From positions 496,001 to 560,000 of the forward strand of contig JAPXFQ010001773.1 of assembly GCA_028564705.1 (NCBI GenBank): a DNA stretch of 64,000 bases, given 5' to 3'. Origin of the DNA: Apricaphanius iberus. Its lineage: Eukaryota; Chordata; Actinopteri; Cyprinodontiformes; Aphaniidae. Below the pieces are notes generated by a model, which saw only the letters and a program-made list of their open reading frames with translations, had not been told where the DNA came from and ran no database searches. Shown here one piece after another: positions 1-10,492 of this stretch (the first letter of the stretch is position 1; each line of letters begins with the position of its first letter). The position numbers and the translations under genes were made by a program.

Positions 1-449
1 CCCATGTTGGCGGTAGAGTATGCCATTTTTCAGAGTATACTCATCTCTGACCTCTTGCTCCAACTCTGGATTCCTCTTTGTCCCCTTCTGAAAAATAGAA
101 GCTAAAGATGGATCAGCTCTTTGTAACTCAGCTATATGTTCTGGAATTTTGAATCCCAAAGGCAAGTCTGTATCAGTGTTTCTTACTGGTCTCATGGCCG
201 TATGTTGGAATTTTTCTTGCCTTCTCTGCCTACGACTTTTATTGGGTCTGCCTTGTATTGTTTCCAAGTTTTCCTTGAAGAAGGGAAGAGCCTCAAGACC
301 TTCAACAGAGTCATCAGATTTCTGGGCTTGTGCCATGGTAACAGCCATGTTGCATTTCTCTTTATGATCAGACTTCAGCAAGTCAAAAAGCACTGGGAGG
401 CCCCGTCCCAACACAGCAGAATAAGGCAAATCATCAACAACCCCAACAT

Positions 450-1844
450 TCAAAAGGAAATTTGTCCTTCCACCTTTATGTACATGTCTGCTGTTGAATA
501 CACCTTTTCATCACCGTGGACACAACAAATGGGAATGGTGTCATTTGTACGAACAATATTGGGTTCTACAAACCCCCTGTGGACCAGGGTCCGAGAACTT
601 CCAGAGTCAAGTAGTGCCTTTAAAACAGTCCCATTAACTTCTATTTGTGTCCTTTTAACCGTCTCATTCTTGACCTTCTGCTCCTCCTGCTGACGAGGCA
701 TAAAACATATTTGAACCATGTTGACTGAGTTTTTAGGACACATAGGTTTTGTATGACCCTCAAGACCACACAGGTAACAGATGAGCTTTTTAGAGATTTT
801 TAATGGCTTTCCACCTTTTTGATTCTCCCCAACAGGAAACCTGTCCATAGGGGCTGCTGGCCCCTGAGGGTCCCTCCGGACTGATCTAAAACTCTCCTTT
901 GAGGTTTTCCATGCACTGTGGCTCCATGGCTGTCCTTTCTTTCGGGCAGCTACAAAGACGTCTGCCAACCTAGCAGCTTCTACAGCAGAATCTGGGTCCT
1001 GCTCCCGAATCCAGACCTGGAGCTCAGGGGATAACATTCTCAAATATTGTTCCAATACGACTATTTCACCAATTTCTTGTGTGGTTTTACTTTTAGGTTG
1101 GATCCATTTCCCATAAAGCTCCTTAAGTCTTGCATACAACTCCTTAGGGCTTTCCTCAGGGTTAACTTCAGTAGAACGGAACCTCTGCCTGTAGGTCTCA
1201 AGGTTAATATCAAATTTTGACAAGATGGCACATTTCACTTTGTCATAGTCAAGGGCATCATCAATATCCATATGTACATAAGCAGCTCTTGCTCTCCCAG
1301 TTAGGAATGGTATTAAGCGAAACACCCAGTCTGACTTCTGCCATTGATATGCTAATGCCAGACGTTCAGATGTGATAAGAAAATGTTCAATATCATCATT
1401 ATCAGTTAATTTCTCCAATCTAGGCTCATGACGTGAAAGCATCTGACCTGATGAAGGCAAAGTAGAACCAGCTGGGACTTGAGATTTATCAGCTATAGAT
1501 GGTGCGCTTTCCATATTGGATAAATCTGTATTACCTGATACAGTGTCTGGGAGTGGAGATGTTCGAGCCTGGACTTCCAACTGAAGAAGCTGGAACTGGT
1601 GTTGAAGAGCTTTAAATCTCTGTTCCTGACGTTCAGTTACTTCATTTTGCCTTGTTTCTCTGGCCTCCTGTTGAGCCATACTGGCCCGGAGAATTGAAAC
1701 CAGGTCCGACATAGTTGGCTCCTTACCATCTTCACCCTCAGTGCTCTCAACCACTCCTGAAGCTCCATTCTCTTCCTCTTCACCAACTTGCCTCTCCTGG
1801 ACAGTTGATCCTTTTTTCTTCTCACTTTTTCCTCCACGCTGCAT
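450..1844 (-). pseudogene. Gag plus start of aspartic protease of the gypsy-type element, frame broken
   Basis: A 464-residue frame starting 97 bases inside the primer site. The N-terminus is charged. A glutamine-rich coiled coil occupies about residues 50-95. A retrotransposon Gag/SCAN-like helical domain lies at about 150-300 (FLTGRARAAY, LYGKWIQP, LRMLSPELQVWI), followed by a CCHC zinc knuckle (CYLCGLEGHTKPMC) and the protease motif LLDSGSS. The frame stops at 450, while the expected downstream protease and pre-RT sequence continues in the -1 frame. No canonical slippery heptamer sits in the Gag frame there, so an indel is likelier than programmed frameshifting. A host SCAN or zinc-finger gene is excluded by the LTR and primer site upstream. 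Confidence 0.78.
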
Positions 1845-1940
1845 GTCTCCGTCACTGACAAAAAACTTTCTTCAAAAATAAGGCCACAAACGGGGGGAAT
1901 GAGAAAAAAAACAACAAAAAACTGTATCCTCTACCGGATG

Positions 1941-1958
1941 ATCCCACCACTGCCACCA
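1941..1958 (-). other. Primer binding site, tRNA-Leu-like
   Basis: On the minus strand it reads TGGTGGCAGTGGTGGGAT, which is complementary to the 3' end of a leucine tRNA as I remember it (ATCCCACC.CTGCCACCA). It sits two bases inside the LTR edge, as expected for a Ty3/gypsy element. Confidence 0.6.
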
Positions 1959-1960
1959 AC

Positions 1961-2300
1961 TGTCATGGACCAAGCGGTACAGCAACAAGGACACAAAGTA
2001 ATTTCAAAAATCTGGGTTTTATTGACCCAAAGTATTCCAAAAATAAGAACAAAATCCAAAGAAGTAAATCAGCCGGCATATAAAAGAGGCCAACTAAATA
2101 TAACAATACTCAAGATTGTGATTTAACAGAACAAATCAAATTCAAACTGACCTTCACAATGAGACATGAGGGCAACTTATATAGTGGTTTGGCTAAACCA
2201 AATTACACACACAGGGGAAAGAAAATGGTTAACCATAACTAAACAGAGATTCAAACTAACTGAACCTTAAAACCCCCCTCATACTCCAGTGGTACATGGT
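1961..2300 (-). repeat. 5' LTR of the gypsy-type element (outer edge uncertain)
   Basis: The inner end on the minus strand is ...CATGACA. A minus-strand TATA box (CTATATAAG) lies near 2172-2182 and an AATAAA signal near 2015-2022, giving a U3-R-U5 order in the right direction. The outer terminus cannot be fixed because the partner LTR is outside the window. Confidence 0.6.
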
Positions 2301-2705
2301 AGTGTCCCGATGAGGCGGCACCCAGATTTAAGGCTGCTCAGCCCTGTGCCACGCCTTTCTTCACCAGGAAATGCACATGTGGAGGCCCACAGAAAAGGTG
2401 CCAAACAAATGCACAATCTTCCGCCATTGTCAAGTGTGCACTCCAAAACAACAGCGAAAGGTAAATAAAACTGCATATGAATATTGAATAGGTCTGTAAA
2501 GTAAAAGTGATGTGAGAAACATTACCAATGTGGGGCTTGAGCCATCACAGATGCGATGGAAAATTCGCGCTGCATTTTATGTGGTGCATTTTGTGCATTC
2601 GAGCTCATGGCATCTATCGCTCAAGTTTGAAAAATCTGAATCCAGCGTCAAATTGCGCCGCGACAACCAATCAGGGGACAGAGTTTCAGTGATTCTGTGA
2701 CTGTC

Positions 2706-2846
2706 ATGGAGTCACAGCCTCAGCAGGACATGGAGGAAATACTGATAAACATCGTGGCTAATCACTCCGAGCTACATGACACAAGCAGTTTTCAATACAG
2801 AGACAGAAATAAAAAAAATAAACTATTTAGACAGGAATGCTCTTAA
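2706..2846 (+). pseudogene. MADF-like N-terminal fragment
   Basis: A 46-codon frame from ATG to TAA. Residues 9-43 read EEILINIVANHSELHD then YRDRNKKNKLFRQE, which resembles the start of a MADF DNA-binding domain (helix, then the Y-x-D-x-x-K block). Full MADF domains are about 80-90 residues, so this is truncated. MADF proteins accompany PIF/Harbinger transposons in fish, and a Harbinger remnant is my inference. No matching transposase is visible nearby. Confidence 0.4.
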
Positions 2847-3208
2847 GAGGTTTGTGGGTGGCTCTTAAAAGAGTCGTTGTTGCTGTAAAATCACCTCTCA
2901 GCCTAGAAACGGCCTCCTCACCTGGTTTCCTGGTAGCAGATCCCACACCATGTCCCACGCTGCTCAAATATTATAAACTTTTAAGAACCACAGACAGATG
3001 GACAGCTGCTCAGAAATGTAGTTGGTGTTTCGGCAGGTGAAGCTTGGACCTTCACGGCACAAACTGGGCGAGCAGGTCACGTTCTCCAGGCGGCAAGGAG
3101 CCGGTGTTTATGAGAGGCTCACTGCTGTGTATGGATCCCTCCGCCATAGCTAGCCTGTATCTGTAGCTCACCAAACCACCAGTGCAGAGGTTCCAGCTCT
3201 ACCGGAGG

Positions 3209-3383
3209 CCAGGCCGAACACGTAATCCACTCTGTCCTCCGTCAGCTCGGTCCATAATCCACCGCCAGCTGCACTCTAGCCCCAGCTCCGCTGAAGCCCA
3301 GGCCGAACACGCTGTCCTCCATCAGCTCGGTCCATAATCCACCGCAGATACACTCTGGCCCCAGCTCAGCTGAAGGCCAGTTC
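3209..3383. repeat. Imperfect tandem duplication of a roughly 85-95-bp unit
   Basis: Two adjacent copies each run from AGGCCGAACACG through GCTCGGTCCATAATCCACCG to CCCAGCTC.GCTGAAG. The first copy carries about nine extra bases (TAATCCACT). The GC content is higher than its surroundings. No coding reading is apparent. Confidence 0.7.
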
Positions 3384-4819
3384 TTGTGTGAAAATACCAT
3401 ATTTGAAGCGCGACCAGTTCGTGTTGTACACGCTTCAAGGTGCGTATGTGCACACGAACAGCTAGGCGTGTGTCGTACTTTATATTCGCTCCTATCGCGT
3501 TCAGTGTGGACACACCGTTAGAGTATTTATTCTTTAGCAATATAATGTCCAACACCATTTTATTATTCAGTAATTTCATCGCTTCAAAGGTTGAATTAAA
3601 AAAAAAAGGCTTCAAAGGCTCCCAAGCTGTGGCTAGTAGGCCAGAAACGGATGCTTCTTATGTTTTATGAAATGAAGAACACAAATTCCACAAACCCTCA
3701 TATCCTGGTGACCAATTTTGAAAGTTTTACCTTTTCAGTTTTTAATTTGCTTTAGGTCTAGATGTCCTATCGAATTTAGTGTGATCAATGATTTTTTTTA
3801 AAGATATGCTCAGCAGCGGAAGTACAGCCGAAGTACAACCACCACCTGTCAATATGGCTCCTCATATCTCATTCTCATTATTGCTGTTTCATCTCTGTTA
3901 TTCATTTACCCTTTTTAAATGTAAGTTCTGGTTAAGTTAGATCCAAGCCTCTTCAGTGTGGTTAACCTCGTATTCAGCTATGATTATTTTCGGTTAACCA
4001 TTTTTCTTCTAGTTCCTCCTAGTTTATTCTATTGTATTCCTTAGTAAATTGTGCAGCTAACAGTCTCTTTATTATAGTTTGGTCTGATTAGCCAGCATGT
4101 TAAGCATATTTTTAGTCTTACTGCTCAGTCTGTCTTTTTACTGTGCAAATACGGCTATCAAGTGGAGACATCCTATCCCGAGTATGCACCAGTATCCACA
4201 ACCAGTACAACTCAAATACGGTCATCTCGTTTGGTTGGGTTGTCGGACTCAACCAAACCATCATTTTTTTTAGGCCAAAGAAGTTGCAGAAACCCAAAAA
4301 GAAGGGTTTAGTGTGGATTATTAAACTAGAAACTTTTTTTTTCAGGCAAAATAAGTCAAATTCGAGAACAATTGCCGTTACAGATCAAAGGCTACTAGTA
4401 TTGGAGTCTCTGGTGCTGTTTTTAAACGGGTGAGTTCAGGAGCAAACTCTGAGAAAATAGTAATCTGGACAAAGGTAAGATAAGCTGCACTCCCATAGTA
4501 ATATGTAATGCAATGAAAATGATCATATATGCTTTTAATAATGTTTTACAAATGTGCTTGGATGTTATACACTACTGTCATATTTATATATATAAATTAT
4601 ATACTGCGAGGTGGGAAGTGTGGCGGACCAGTCAAGAATAAGGGGTCTCTCATATCCTGATCCGGATGAGAGGTATACGTTTCATTTGCTGGTTTTCTTA
4701 GTAAAAATCAAAATTGTCATCCCATAGAAGAACTGTATCAGAAGTTGTTATTTTTCAGTGCATAGCGTAAAGGTGCAAGCCTATGTATGTATTGGTTTGC
4801 AATACAATAAAAACATCCA
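3384..4819. other. Intergenic stretch without recognised genes
   Basis: AT-rich sequence with only short frames. A few GC-richer bases near 3400-3520 probably belong to the same mobile repeat as the tandem duplication. Nothing else is identifiable. Confidence 0.5.
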
Positions 4820-4821
4820 TC

Positions 4822-5166
4822 CATTGTCGGAACTGCTTAGTCCTCCAGGGGTCGCGGGGGGAAGGGCTGGTGTCTATCTCCAGCTGTCAACAGGCAAGAG
4901 GCAGGGTACACCCTGGACAGGTCACCAGTCCATCACAGGGCCACATAGAGACAGACAGGACAAACAACCATGCACACACATATCTAAGGACAATTTAGAA
5001 TGATCATTTTTGGACTGTGGGAGGAAGCCTAGGTACCCAGAGGGAACCCATGCATGCACAGGGATAACATGCAAACTCCATGCAGAAAGGCCCTGGGCTG
5101 GGATACAAACCCATAACCTTCTTGCTGCAAGGCAACAGTGCTAACCACTTCGCCACTATGTAGCCT
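4822..5166 (+). repeat. RTE/Rex3-type LINE tail (or its SINE) of fish
   Basis: Recognisable from recurring phrases of this very common fish repeat: CCATCCATTGTCGG, GGGTACACCCTGGACAGGTC, ACCAGTCCATCACAGGGCCA, TTTGGACTGTGGGAGGAAGC and ACATGCAAACTCCATGCAGA, ending at a cysteine-like GCTAACCACTTCGCCAC. Other partial copies are at 19770-19870 (reverse) and 59640-59760. Confidence 0.75.
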
Positions 5167-5322
5167 TATACAATACAAACAATAAACAATAAAATCATAG
5201 GCCTCACAATCTGTAATTTACCAGAATAAAATGCTGAGAACACACCCTCATCGACACCAGGATACGCTGGAATTTGTCTTCCTATAGCTGAGATCCAAGT
5301 GAGCTTTATTTCAGATAATCAG

Positions 5323-5893
5323 TGTTAATGTTCCAGGCAGGAAAGCGGTTAAAAGTCCGTTTTCCACCTTTTCCCCTGCCGATCATGACCATCATGTTGG
5401 GGAGCAATGCCCTGTTGTTCCCCAACAACTCAGCAACAGTTCACCACAGTGGGGTAAGAATATTTGTAGATGCAATGAATTACGCCGCAAGACAGAGAGT
5501 GAATAGGTCTGTAAACAGCGTTCTCTTGCTGCTGTAAGGACGCTACCAGAGTGGCGGCCGCTTCGAGTGACGACGACATGATCTCAAGCCCTATTGAGGA
5601 GCAGAGACGGAGCGCGAGGGCAGAAATAGTTGAGTTAGCACACAGTCGGTCGGGCAAGGAGATAATTATATTACATTATAATCGATTTTGGTGGGCTTCT
5701 GCAGTGATACAGAATCATTTGTGTCCACATGGAGATGCATCGATTAAACGATTAATTTCAGCATCTCTACTTTAAAGCACTTTGATTTGCAATTTTTGGA
5801 TGAAAAGGTCTTTATAGAATCCTTTGTTAAAATTGTGCTATACAAATACAATTGCCTTTCCTTATTATTAAAATTTGATTGATTGATTGATTG
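5323..5893 (+). repeat. LINE remnant with 3' tail ending in (GATT)n
   Basis: The 3' part (5770-5893) shows the usual LINE tail pattern, AAAGCAC..., TTGTGCTATACAAATACAAT, then a GATT microsatellite, in plus orientation. The preceding short frames at 5322-5537 and 5551-5775 are not recognised; the phrase PLPIMTIMLGSNALLFPNN faintly recalls the start of a LINE endonuclease. I treat the block as a deleted LINE copy. Confidence 0.45.
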
Positions 5894-8714
5894 ATTCAGC
5901 TTTCGTTTGATTTATTACTTTGGACAAAATCATGGAAAATCTTTATCTGATATAAAAAGGTGGTATACCATGCTACTTTAGTTTTGCTAAGCATTTGCAG
6001 ACTGGATTCAAGTGACCCATCAGGAACCTTTCTGCTCTCGAGGTAAGTTTTGCGTGAGAAGCGAGAAATCCTTTGCTTTGAAAACTGAGCTCTTTTCCTT
6101 CAAGTCAGAGGAGCTGTTGATTCCTACCGCCTGTTATAAATAAGCTGAGAAGGAAAGAAAAGCCTGGTGAGTGTCCTAATTTAAACCTGCACATCTGATA
6201 CTATGTCTCAGATGCACTACATACAGTGGTAGAATCTGTGATGGTGTGATGGCCTCATCTTCCGCCACACAAAGTTGGTAATCCAACATACCATTACATT
6301 TTTGTTATTATTTTCATTTGACATAATTGAATTTCATTAAGTTCTTATTGTAGCATGCACATTTAGTTAACATATGTAGATTTAATTTAGTCTTTTTTTT
6401 ATTGGTGTTTGGACTGAGCCTTGGACCACTGAGGTTGCAGTCTGTCTTGCAGTCAACAGGAAGTTGCCATATCAAACAGAGCTCCACTATAGGGAGGACA
6501 AGACTGTTTAATTCAATGTTTTTGTATGAATTAAATTAGAATTAAGTTTTTTTTTCCCCATTTTTAATTTTTATTTTATTTAGTTTTGAGTAATTTAGGT
6601 TAACTCAAACTGTGTTTCCTTTTTGTAAGTCAGTTGTGTACATGAGTGTGTCAATCAGGTCAGGTCAGGTCAGTCTGTTTGTTTGTTTAAGAAATTAGTT
6701 TTAGCTTTTGTTTTGTTAAAAAAACTTTATGATTTGAGTTAGGTTTTCTCCATTTGACCTCTTTAAGGGCCCTGGTTTAAATTTTTTATTTTTTTTTTTG
6801 GGGGGGGGATAAATCCCGAATCCATAAATCTTTGGAAACAAACACCGTGTCCTCATGTCAAACCGTCTCGGTCCGTGATTGAAAAATTAGATCTGTTTTT
6901 CAAATGTTCTCTGTAATTACATACTTTTATTTTTACTGTGAGCTAAGTTTCTACTTCATGGGAAAATACATTGAAAAAAGTGTGTTTATTTGTTTGCTGT
7001 GAGTCATACATTATACAGAAAATATTTCAATTTCAGCCTTTATTCTTACAGAACATCATCCCGTTGTGATTTACATCGGACTACAAAGTAGGACCTTGCC
7101 AAGCCTTTTACAGGTATTTAGCATGGAGAAAAACAAAGAAAAGGTTATTGGCAAAATACATAAAAAGATGATAAAACATGTCACAGACTTTTAAAAAAGC
7201 ACTGATGAAAACACCTACACCCACTTTAACAGCCATCCTGGAGGTGAAATTGGAAAGCAATTTTAATGTTCTGGAAAACTTAAGGCAGACTTGTTTTTAC
7301 TTTAGAAGTTAATTATTTTAAAAACAAACTTCTAAATGATCAAACCCAGGACTTGTTTTTTTCACCCTGCATTGTATAGATAAAAACAAGTTAAAGTTTC
7401 CTGTTTAAAGAATACACATAACAACTCCATGAAATATCAGAAAAGTGAAGTCCAGCCATGGACAGTGAACAGTTCTCGGTTGAGTAACAACAGTTTCGAA
7501 TGATGCTGAACAAAGAATGATTGGCTTTCACAAATTAGCAAACATGTCCCCTTACAACAAACTCCCAGGTCTTTATGTGATGACATATACATGAAAAAAT
7601 GCATGCGATATTCAAAAGTGTTTACAATCTCATCACCAAACAGGAAAAAACATACACTAGAGGAAAATTGCATTACTCATGCTAGTGCCTGCTTGCAAAA
7701 ATGACCTTCCTGTAAATTACAGAATTGTCATGCTATACAGATATGTCTCAATCACTTAGAATGAAACAGAAAAGCCTTCTTCTTAACTATTCAAGTCGAA
7801 AACTTAAACTCATATTGTAATAATTTCAAGGGTTTATTTATTAACATTTGGATGGCTATGTCTTCCGGATTACTTGAATTAGATAGTCAATTTCTCAAAA
7901 AATTTTACTAATCCATAACACACACACACAAAAAAAATAATAATTTTATGACTATGTTATGGTCTGTACAATTACAAGAGAGACTGCTGACTTGACAGCC
8001 ATCCTGGATCCTGAAGATAGTCACTGACACTCTCTTAAACCTGCTTGTTCAGAGCGCCGTATCCATGCATAGTAAGAGAAAACTTGGCGGAAGGAAAAAG
8101 TGTGTTGCGGTTTGGATGAGATTCATAAGGCGTTTAATGTGACTAGCTTTGAGGCTTCCACAAAAGTTACACAGAAACATGTCAGGGTATGGGCTATAAT
8201 GGTTTCTGTTATCCCACTCCTTAACCCAGAAACAACACCAGAAATGCCTTACCATTGTAAATTAAATATGTACCAGGAAATATTAGAGCACTGCACCCCT
8301 CGCTATTTCTAACAGGCATTGTGGAGATGCTAATATAAATTACTTTCCAGCTGGACTTGGCTCCTCCTCATACTGCCAGAAGTACCAGTACTTGCTTTAA
8401 TGACCATAGTTTCCTTGTGCTAGGCCAGCAAAACTGCCTGACCTGACCTAAAAAAATACGTTAAAATCAAAAATGTGTTAACATCGGTGCAAATCTGCAA
8501 CTCTTTTATTTGGTACGTAAATGGCTATACGTCTTTGTTTTATTTACATTCAACCAAAAAACGTTTTTTCTTTTTACAAAATATGTATTTCTGGTTAAAA
8601 CTTATGTCAACATCTGTAGTGCTTCCATAACAGTGAATTACGACAATAAAAGTTCATCATCAGGTTATAATGATATTTGAATGTACATAAATCGTACAAA
8701 CTGTGGAATCTGTT
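5894..8714. other. Non-coding stretch downstream of CHT1-like gene 1
   Basis: AT-rich, no recognisable exon or named repeat. Contains a short GGTCA repeat near 6658-6673 and poly-T/poly-G near 6790-6808. The part closest to the gene may include its 3' untranslated region. Confidence 0.5.
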
Positions 8715-8720
8715 TTTATT
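8715..8720 (-). promoter_or_regulatory. Candidate polyadenylation signal of CHT1-like gene 1
   Basis: Minus-strand AATAAA, 62 bases beyond the stop codon. It is the first such hexamer after the coding region. Further AATAAA hexamers follow near 8538, so the true 3' end is not settled. Confidence 0.4.
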
Positions 8721-8781
8721 GTTCCCCCTCTTTGACATACTGTACAGTACATCCCATCAAAAAGGCCAGCCGTCAGCCTTC

Positions 8782-9321
8782 TTAGCAGTTGGTGGTTTTC
8801 AGATGCTGCTTAGGTTCAGAGCCATCCTCGTTGGCGTCTGAGAGTTTAACATCTGACGCTCTGGCTGTCTGAGTTTCCTTGCGTTTGATGTCAAAAACAT
8901 CCCACTTGTCCGGCAGCAGGCCTTTGGTGAAAATTAGGGATGCCAGCCATGAAAATAGCAGAATAGACAGCAGTGACATGAGCATGATAGTTGTGCGGAA
9001 GGGGAAGAACTGGGTTAACTTCCCCTCTTTGTCCAACCGGCAGCCGGGGAACCTGATGATGGGCGGGAGGCCTATGAGCGGCTCACCACTCAGCACTCTC
9101 ATGACAAAGCCCAGGATGTAGCCCACGCAGACTCCATAACCATTAGACACCTTAAAGAACAGGACGCAGACCAGCTGAGGAAACATTATGGTGTAGGACA
9201 TATCCACGCCTACAAGCCAGAAGACGAGGACGCTGCTGTCCAGGAAGGTGAGGCCAGTTCCAGCTAGACCCACCACTACCACCGAGATCCGGATCACCCA
9301 CTGCATCTCATAGTCTGAGGC
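8782..9321 (-). CDS. slc5a7-like: CHT1-like gene 1, last coding exon
   Basis: 540 bases including the stop. It begins [12 protein letters not shown], matching ASDKEIVWVMRI of human CHT1, and covers the last transmembrane helices. It keeps [11 protein letters not shown], the glutamate in LSGEP and WDVFD after the last helix. The cytoplasmic tail after WDVFD is about 40 residues, rich in Lys, Asp and Ser, and ends KTTNC. It has no DKTILV-like segment; that dileucine-type signal drives CHT1 endocytosis in mammals. Confidence 0.94.
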   Translation of the reverse strand, partial: ASDYEMQWVIRISVVVVGLAGTGLTFLDSSVLVFWLVGVDMSYTIMFPQLVCVLFFKVSNGYGVCVGYILGFVMRVLSGEPLIGLPPIIRFPGCRLDKEGKLTQFFPFRTTIMLMSLLSILLFSWLASLIFTKGLLPDKWDVFDIKRKETQTARASDVKLSDANEDGSEPKQHLKTTNC

Positions 9322-10438
9322 CTGAGGGAGCAATAATATGGGTTAAGAACTGTGTCACAACACATGAGGCCAAGGAAACCAACAATAAAGTTGAATATTA
9401 CATGCAGCGTTCCTGTAGTGCTTAATGAGTGATATACCCTTACTATGACTCCAACAAGTGTGTATTCATCAATATAACCTGTAACTGAGGGAGAGGATAA
9501 TACTTAATGCATTTTTCAGAATGTGAATGAAGGCAGTTCTTTTTTGTACTTTGCTATTTAGCATCATAATTCCCCATAAAATATTAGCATTGGGATTAAG
9601 GATCTTATGCAAATTTTGCAAACATTTTCACTATCACTCTTATTTATTATATGTATTTTCAGCTAAGCTTTTATGTTTAAACTCTTTGATCAATAGCAGA
9701 AAGCAGGGGAAATCAATGAAAAGCAGCCCATGCTTTTGGTTCCCATCAAACCTTGTATTTATGCTTGTTGGACTTTTCCACATTGTTAAGTCTATTTTAT
9801 TGGGTTTTATGTGATGGTCAGTAAGTCAAAGGAAAATCACAGGTGCCAATCCTCCCTCAGAGTCATTACTTTGTAAATCCACCTTTCACTACAACTACAG
9901 CTGCAAGTTATTTCTTTTCTCTCAGCTTTGTAGTTCAAGAGAGAAATATTTCCAAGTTCTTCATTGCAAAGAATCTCAAGTTCTGTCAGACCGCATATAA
10001 ACCTTCTTGTAACATCAAAATGCAAGTCTTATATCGAGGGCTTGCAACCAGAGGGCCGTAAGTCATATTTTGGGCGAACATGAGTTCTATATAACAGGTT
10101 AAAGGTCTTGACGAGCTCTATCTAGCTGTGCCAAAAAAAAACAACAAAAAAAAACGCATCAGACATCAACCTGTTGAATAAAGCAACAAAACAACAAAGA
10201 CCTGACATGAAACTTTGAGCATTGTTTGGAGCTAGAGGGGCGTATGTCCACTTGTGCCCTTCTGGGTCTGAACAATACAAGAGCCAACAGTATTTTTCAG
10301 AGCCAGAAGGACGTAAGAGGGTGCTACCCCTAAACAGCACTAGCTAAAATGGCAAAAATTTCTGTATTGATCGACAGGTATGCCCTATTTTACTTTAGAA
10401 AAATAGGAAACGTTTGGTGCCAAAAAGGCATATTTGTG

Positions 10439-10492
<54 letters not shown>

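Larger units (their letters stand above)
1..2300 (-). mobile_element. Ty3/gypsy-type LTR retrotransposon, 5' portion
   Basis: Read on the minus strand, the order is LTR (outer edge unresolved near 2300, inner edge at 1961), primer site, Gag and start of protease, and a pre-RT segment running off position 1. RT, integrase and the 3' LTR lie outside the window, so age cannot be judged from LTR divergence. The pre-RT segment (about 450-1) is open but in a different frame from Gag-protease. Confidence 0.8.

Noticed and set aside
136..693. 185-codon plus-strand frame
   Set aside because: Antisense to the protease and pre-RT part of the gypsy-type element; no motif of its own.
2703..2712. Second TGTCATGGA, as at the LTR inner edge (1961), as a possible outer LTR end
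   Set aside because: It is in the same orientation as the inner edge, whereas an outer end should be inverted, and it overlaps the MADF-like start.
5551..5775. 74-codon frame starting MAAASSDDDM as a possible host first exon
   Set aside because: GC-rich start but no recognised domain, no homologous continuation, and it runs into a LINE tail. Kept only as part of a LINE-like block.
8879..9121. 80-codon plus-strand frame
   Set aside because: Antisense shadow of the last exon of CHT1-like gene 1.
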